Assembly (NCBI GenBank): GCA_024509875.1
Contig: JAMPIV010018776.1
Location: 371,001 to 435,000 of the forward strand
Origin: Oreohelix idahoensis
Taxonomy: Eukaryota; Mollusca; Gastropoda; Stylommatophora; Oreohelicidae
Direction of reading: 5' to 3'
Length of the DNA: 64,000 bases
The notes beneath the pieces were generated by a model that was given only the letters and a program-made list of their open reading frames with translations, did no database searches and was not told where the DNA came from. Position numbers and translations under genes: made by a program. Below, one piece after another: positions 58,051 to 64,000 of the stretch; positions within the stretch are counted from its first letter, which is position 1; every line of letters begins with the position of its first letter.

Positions 58051-58432
58051 AAGGTACCATGACTTGTTGTCTTATCTGAGTTTTATCCATAAAACATCTT
58101 AATAAAATGTCATTTTTAATACTAAACCAATGACTATTATTTTTGTTCATAGCAAGATTGTCAACTTTGTTGACCAGTGTAAAAAATTTTGTTAGTGACC
58201 TGTCTTCCCTCTGTTTTGCAGCAAAGGATACTCGGTCAATAGCAGAATGAATCTCGATACTTTCATGATCGTCTGTTTCCTTGTTTTCAGTGTCCATAGT
58301 CTCTAATTGTTTCGTATGTGCTCTGGTTATTGCTGCATTTCCGATGCATAGATTATTTTTTTTCCCATTCAATAATCTCTTCTGGTGTGCAATCTTTACT
58401 TCCGTGTATGCATCCCACCATAAGGTCGGCAA
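57842..58432 (-). pseudogene. pol: Gypsy element 3a protease-integrase linker and integrase HH motif
   Basis: After a linker with DRVSFAAKQREDRSLTKFF the frame has VMVPFAFRRYILQHAHDSKC then AGHMGYTRT, the His pair of the integrase zinc finger. It then runs out of frame after about 57960, where the CxxC half continues in another frame. Confidence 0.8.
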
Positions 58433-58793
58433 TTGGGTTTCTTAACATGCATGCTTTAACGTTGCCTGTGAAAAAAGGTGTATCAATATAGATAATAGCT
58501 GTTGGATAATATTCTATGGTTCCACCAAAGGTCATACACCTGACATGTTCTCCAGTTGCACAATTCGGATGAACAAGTGTCTGACGGATTCCGATCGTGG
58601 TCGATCCCGAATCTCTTAAACCTGAGACGATGGATCCATTAACTTTTCCTCTGTTGAAGATCAGCGAGCCTGTTCCGTCATTGACTGCTAGACTGACTTC
58701 TGGTAGAATGTGTCCGCAGTTCAGAACTGTCTCTTTTGCTTTCTGAAATATAAGATTACATGTTGGGCAACTATTTGCCACGTTATAATTCAT
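58353..58793 (-). pseudogene. pol: Gypsy element 3a aspartic protease
   Basis: A 146-aa frame with GSIVSGLRDSGSTTIGIRQT (active-site DSG), a flap-like GGTIEYYPTAIIYI and closing PIADLMVG, the layout of a retropepsin-type protease. Upstream is a MNYNVANSCPTC segment continuing from gag. Protease is therefore present in this family, in contrast to elements 1 and 2. It overlaps the next frame by 80 bases owing to a frameshift. Confidence 0.82.
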
Positions 58794-59045
58794 TGCAAAA
58801 CAAGTAGACGATGACTGTATTTAGTTGGCAGTAGTTGACCTCTGAACCCTAGGGGTTGTAGCAGTAGTAACAGCTGCCCCTGGATTAGGGTTATAAGTTG
58901 TCGATCTACGTGAATGAGAACGATGACGAGAATACAGATTACGACAAATTATCCGTTGTCCATATTTAACTCTTTCATCTCGATGTCTCGAATTAATTTG
59001 CCGTTATTCCAGTTCCACTTGCTAATCGATTATTATAGTTACACA
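58794..59045 (-). pseudogene. gag: Gypsy element 3a, end of gag (Ser/Arg/Asn-rich)
   Basis: Closely similar to 61393-61660 (the YSRHRSHSRRST-type segment). Homology stops near 59045, so most of gag is missing from this copy. Confidence 0.7.
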
Positions 59046-61388
59046 CACGACGTTTGATTTATTAAACGAAATGGGAAATGAGCATGGGTATAATCCAAAC
59101 ACGGATAATTGGAGTTTACATGATTTTATCACTTTAAACACAATTACTAAAAAAATTAATCATCACAAAAAATACACTTATAAAACATATTTACTGTTAC
59201 TGTAATAAAATCAAATTCTTCTTCTTCTTCTTCTCGTGAAGAGAAATGTGGTACGACAAGAAGCCGGTTTTCCCGCTCATTACTGTAAAAGACAAACCCA
59301 GATCCAGAGATATCACCAAAATCAAACACTGCAGTGGTACGTTAACCTAACAATTAATTTTTAATTACTTGAAAGAGGTGTTTACCAAGTTAACATTACA
59401 AAGATTTAAAAAAAAAAACCGTTATATGTCTTGCAGCAGATGTAGCCCACTATTAAGCAAATAATGAGGAATCTGGTTTTAAACAGACTGGTTAACAAAT
59501 TATGGCTGCTAATCCCGCATTCTCTTCAAAGGAAGAAGTGGGTATAGAAAAGATGTCATCTTACCTTAAGCAAGTTAACAAAATCGCTGTCTAGTGCTAA
59601 AAGAATTAGGATTGGTCCTGTTTTTTCATAATCACGCGCTAGCAAAGGCCTTCACTTCTGAGGATCTTGCTCTCATCGGTCACTACGATTATTTGGTTTC
59701 TTCTTGCACTCCATAGAAAACACAAAATTTTCACGTCATTCAAAAACTGAAATTATGAATGTTTGTTCATCTTCTAGCCACATGTGATTATCGGGTTTGT
59801 CAGCACCGAAAATCCCGCAATGCGCTGAAACAGAATCCACTACTGTCATTTGTACAATCATCTCTGTTTCTTAATAACAGTTTTCTATGGGAGGCACGGT
59901 CTCTGATACCATGGTGTGAGGATGGTGTGGTCTATCTCCGAAGCCGCGGATAATAAAATTCTTACGCGTGCTTGTACACTTTATCCGTGAGGTATGGTTT
60001 AAGTCCAGTGAGAAAACTAGTCTTTGGAATCACTGTTCAGAAATTACGCCACCACATTTCTCTCATCTTCAGCCAAAACTAAAACAAACTTCCGGCCTTG
60101 TACCGTCTTTTTAAGTTGTTTGATGGTAACACCGTTAATCCATTGGTTGAATCAGTGCTTTCTTTACATTAAGTTAGAGGCAGAAAAAATTACTTTAAAA
60201 TTTGCATCAAAAGATTAAAAATCCGAAAACCAGTCTCAACAAGTTGTGCAGTCAGAAAGAACTTACACACTGTTTATGCTTTGCTTGCTCTAGATTGATT
60301 TCACTTTTAGGATGAACTAATTTTACCAATCAAGAAATATTCACTATTCATCCATCACTCTTATGAAAGAAAAAAAGACATGTCACATTATTTAAAAACA
60401 AATTTTTTGGCTTTGCGCGACTTCCACTGGCATTGAATTTCTCTTTGCACTTTTTAAACCCGTTAAGCCTATAATACACTCTTGAGTATTTAATTAGGCA
60501 ATGTATTTTAATATAAACAGTCCTCGCAATACACTATCATCGAGTTAAAACCTTCTTCTATAAAACTAGACCAACTGAATGTTTCTTTAAAATTTTTCCT
60601 TCATCGACTAGATAAAGATTTAATTTAAATGGGGAGAAATTATCTTTTGACGAATTTAAAGTTAGATCTTAACCATATTTAGCCTTAAACTGGAACCTCA
60701 AGTTGATGGTTTGAACTAAATAGATTTAATTTAACACAAAATCCCTTGAAATAGAATGACTAGACCACTGATCACTTTGCACAAACCATATATACAAAGC
60801 CTACCGCTTTGCACAGAATTAGAAATCACTTTCGCAATATATATAACGTTTCCGGAAAATCTATAACAAATTTCGATGCATAAACTCATAAGTGCTTCTG
60901 TAAAGATCTCGGCCAGCGAAAAGTGACGTGTCTATTCTACATGGTCTATTTAGCGTAAGCTGGGAAATGTAAGTTGAGTGGGACATGATAAACTTGACAA
61001 CTTATTTGATCTCACGAACTTTTGGGGATCTGACCGCCAAATCAAGAGAAGAAGCCGCCCCCTGGTCTTCGTATCCGCTCGCTGCTGCCCGTTTCGCTTT
61101 CCCCACGTTCGCTATCGGTCCTCTGACTGACATTCCGAGACGCGAAATTAGGGCAAGCCACTGCGTTCGTATCAGGGAAAACTATGTCAGATAGCGCCGA
61201 TTTCTCCCATTGAAGATCCCTCGTCAAGTGAAGACGCTGTTCCTTACATGAGTCCCGGTGGAATGCGTTCTGGCAAACGAAAAGTTACAACAAATGTTCA
61301 GGGGTTCTAATGTTATGAAAAGCTAAGGGTCCCTTAAATCATCCATCATATCAGGGAAAATTCACTTGTCAAACTAGACGTACGTCAC
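59046..61388. other. Unassigned interval between Gypsy fragments 3a and 3b
   Basis: No coding domain recognised. A short (TTC)n lies at 59218-59233 and a more GC-rich patch at about 61030-61200. Both flanks carry the same gag segment (58757-59045 and 61389-61670), about 15% diverged by eye. Confidence 0.3.
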
Positions 61389-61392
61389 ATTG

Positions 61393-62776
61393 GGCAACTA
61401 TTTGCCACGTTATAATTCATTGCAAAACAAGTAGACGAAGACTGTATTTTGTTATCAGTAGATGAACTCCGAACCCCAGGGGCTGTAGCAGTAGTAACGG
61501 CTGCCCCTGTATTATGGTTATAATTTGTCGATCTACGAGAATGAGAACGATGACGAGAATAATCAGTTGAATTATCCCGTTGTCCTCTATTGTAACTGTT
61601 ATCTCGATGTCTCGAGTTATAATTATCGCTATTGTTCCACTTGTTACCATTATTATAATTATATGACCGATTATAACTTGAGTTACGTGGATTACTGTTG
61701 TATCTGTAATGAGGTGAATAATTTCTGTTTTGTGGTCTTCCTCTATTAAAGTTATTGTTAAAGTTATTAAGTCCCTTATGAAAATTAATGTCATAGTTTC
61801 ACTTGAACCTACCTCTGTCCACACTGTGTGTTCTAGGTTTGTTATTACTAAGATATGCCATATTGGAGGCTACAGGAAGAGGTTCTCTTATCAATGAGCC
61901 AGAAATGTTAGTATTCGGATGAGCTGTGCAATAATTTAAAGAAATGTTTTCTAACTCATCAATAGATTCTGGTTTTCTTTCTTGTAGATAAGCAAAGAAT
62001 GGTGGGCTGACAGAAGATAATACTTTATCCCTCAATAACAAATCGACTAACTTGTCGTAAGATTTGTTGACACCTGCCAGTTCAACCCATCTGTTAAAAG
62101 TATTGCGTATGTTAGCAATAAAACCTGTGAAATCTTTATTGTTATCTGGCAACAAACTTTTAAAACGTAATCTACATGCCTCTTCGTTCAAGTGGAAACG
62201 ACGTAATAACAACGTCTTAATGGCCTCATAGTCTGTTGCTAATGTAGGATCTATATTTTGTGCTGCACTTGCAGGTTCGCCATCCAGAAATTCTTTAAGT
62301 TTAAGTGCCCATGCAGTTTTGTCAAGGTTATTGACCTTACATATATCCTCAAAGCGCGCCAGCCACGATGATAGGTCATCCACGTGTAACTTGAATGGTG
62401 GTAGTTTAAAGTAATAATTGCCCTTAAGTCGGGTGGATGAAGATCCAGATTGAGCATTATCATTTTGGCTTGCTGCAGCACTCTGCGAATTAAGTTTTGC
62501 TGTTTCCAATTTAAGCCGTTGCAATTCCATTTCTTGCTGCAATATGATTTCTTGTCGTTTCAATTTATTCTCTTCTTCAATCCTTAGGATTTCATCTCTT
62601 GCTATCTTTCTTTCTTCTTCTTGTCTTAATTCTGCTTTCTTTTCCGCCTGTTTTCTGTCAAGTTCTTCCATCTCTGCCTTATATCTTGCCAGTTGTTGTT
62701 CAGCAAATTCAAGGAGTGCCTCTCCCTTTTTATTACAATCTTTTCCAATTTTAATGAAATGGTCCAAGGTAAGCAT
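61393..62776 (-). pseudogene. gag: Gypsy element 3b gag
   Basis: Starts at ATG 62776 (MLTLDHFIKIGKDCNKKGEA). Residues 25-100 are a Glu/Lys/Arg-rich coiled coil. The capsid-like domain runs from YYFKLPPFKLHVDDLSSWLA through FHLNEEACRLRFKSLLPDNN to LLLRDKVLSSVSPPFFAYLQ. After residue 325 there is one in-frame TGA (61799). The same frame then continues as an Asn/Arg/Tyr-rich basic tail (FNRGRPQNRNYSPHYRYN) to about 61393, where homology to 3a breaks at GTTGCCCA. No zinc knuckle is seen, so the basic tail may bind RNA instead. Confidence 0.85.
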
Positions 62777-64000
62777 TCTTGGAGTTTAATTATTTAAGTA
62801 TTTAATTACTTATGTATTGTAATCAGCAATAAAATGTATGTAGATGATTATAATTACTCAACGAATGAATAATTAATACAAGAAATTGTAATATTCCTGT
62901 ATTGTTATGTATAAGTTCCACAATCTATAATATTTTATAAAAATATTATATATATACTCACTGATATCTATCATAAATAGTTATGATAGTTAGTTATATA
63001 AGCTGCTGAAATTATATCAAGCGCTTAATATTCATATATAATAATTATGTGTATTATCCCCAAATAATTAGTCTTAATTGTCACTAAGTTCACAATATAG
63101 TACTGAGAAAGTGTACTAATTTCTATTAAATATGTATTAATATGTTATAAAGTTTTAATAATTAATCATTATATAATATGCCATAATCATGAGGCATAAA
63201 GTGCATTGCCCATTTCTAGGACCACAACTGCAAATATGTGCAAAGTCCCTAATTCCTCATCAAAGCTGATAAAAATTTAATTATATTCATTTATACTCTT
63301 ATTAATGAAGAAGTTATAGCATTAATAATAAATTATAGAAGGATGAAATGAATACAAACAATACCATGGGTTAACCAAGGATTACAGAACAGTAGCACCA
63401 CAAGACAAAGACATTTTCACAATAAAACTGCATTAATAAATAAGGTGACTAAACCGGAAGTGAGATCTTAAAGAATGAACTGAATAGATAATTAACCTGT
63501 GTACACAAAAACTAGTGACGTATACATGGACTCGTTAACGATTGTACAAAAAAAAAATTAAACTGATAGTAAGGTCAGAAAAAACACGATAGGTTACAAA
63601 CATGATTACTGAAATGAACAAAAAATTGAAACTAAATACATTAAAATACACCAATTATAACTTGACTGGACATCTAACATGCAAGGTCAATTAATTGCAA
63701 TTACGAACGAACGAAATTCATCGGAAGGTCGTCGATGGGTTCTTCGTTAAGAGCAATTAACTAACGGCCCTAAGGAACATTCAGAATGAATATCGGCATC
63801 CTGAGAGCCATTTTTATTCATTATGAACCGCCGCCCAACCATACCCGCAAATAAAGGACAACATCAACGGACAAAAAGAAACAGATATAACATCGATAAA
63901 CAATTAATGGAGAGGACATGCCTGCAAAATGGTATGGACTCGTTAGTGTGTTAATGAATGACAATCGTCCTAGGTCTAAACTTATCTTTAGAAGGCTCCG
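62777..64000. other. Upstream region of Gypsy 3b gag, possibly leader/5' LTR
   Basis: Very AT-rich. A 5' LTR and primer site would be expected here on the minus strand. No LTR pair, TG...CA borders or convincing primer site could be established within the window. Confidence 0.3.

Noticed and set aside
61417..61824. 135-aa Ile/Thr-rich frame
   Set aside because: It is an off-frame reading of the Asn/Arg-rich gag tail of Gypsy 3b.
63200..63240. Possible primer binding site for Gypsy 3b (TGGTCCTAGAAATGGGC on the minus strand)
   Set aside because: No LTR border could be found next to it and no tRNA match is known to me.

Overview
The window is animal nuclear DNA built almost entirely of transposable elements. 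No host protein-coding gene or stand-alone RNA gene could be recognised. Several features point to a eukaryote: GT-AG-like splice signals, tRNA-derived SINEs, non-LTR retrotransposon tails, a Penelope-like element, Ty3/Gypsy elements with 2-kb LTRs, and long AT, GA and TTC microsatellites. The mix of families and the AT-rich background suggest a lophotrochozoan, most likely a gastropod mollusc. That identification is an inference from repeat style, not proof.

Layout. 1-1030 and 10101-10680 are two halves of a Penelope-like element (minus strand). They were split by Gypsy element 1 (1036-10095, minus strand, TSD gcctg). 11101-13200 is a decayed second Gypsy type: a gag with zinc knuckles, an integrase tail and a 3' LTR. 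13200-14245 holds copies of a short hairpin-bearing motif, two of them in a 126-bp tandem duplication. 14602-16621, 22024-25484, 26179-28645 and about 49820-51395 are four copies of another ~2-kb LTR family. The first three are solo LTRs with 5-bp target duplications, and one of these contains a nested LINE. 17028-21060 contains 74-bp and 50-bp minisatellites, two copies of a tRNA-derived SINE and LINE fragments. 31776-40055 is Gypsy element 2 (plus strand, TSD atacc), a close relative of element 1. 40056-49400 is mostly unassigned sequence with microsatellites, short tandem duplications, a 33-bp minisatellite and a LINE insertion with a 12-bp target duplication. 53270-55425 is a TIR DNA transposon carrying a broken copy of a widespread unannotated animal protein. 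It sits against the stop codon of a third Gypsy pol (55429-58793). A related gag fragment lies at 61393-62776.

How the parts relate. Elements 1 and 2 share a domain order of gag, integrase N-terminus, integrase C-terminus, RT, RNase H. The third Gypsy has protease, integrase, RT, RNase H. Integrase upstream of RT is the order described for the Gmr1-like branch of Ty3/Gypsy. Elements 1 and 2 lack recognisable protease and integrase catalytic core, yet their LTR pairs are almost identical and their TSDs perfect, so they probably moved recently with help from another element. The most striking observation is in their LTRs. Element 1 carries a 386-bp segment in U5 with sense-strand GT-AG boundaries (GTAAGC to TTTACAG). 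Element 2 lacks exactly this segment, as expected if a spliced genomic RNA had been reverse transcribed.

All coordinates and alignments were made by eye. Divergence figures are rough.
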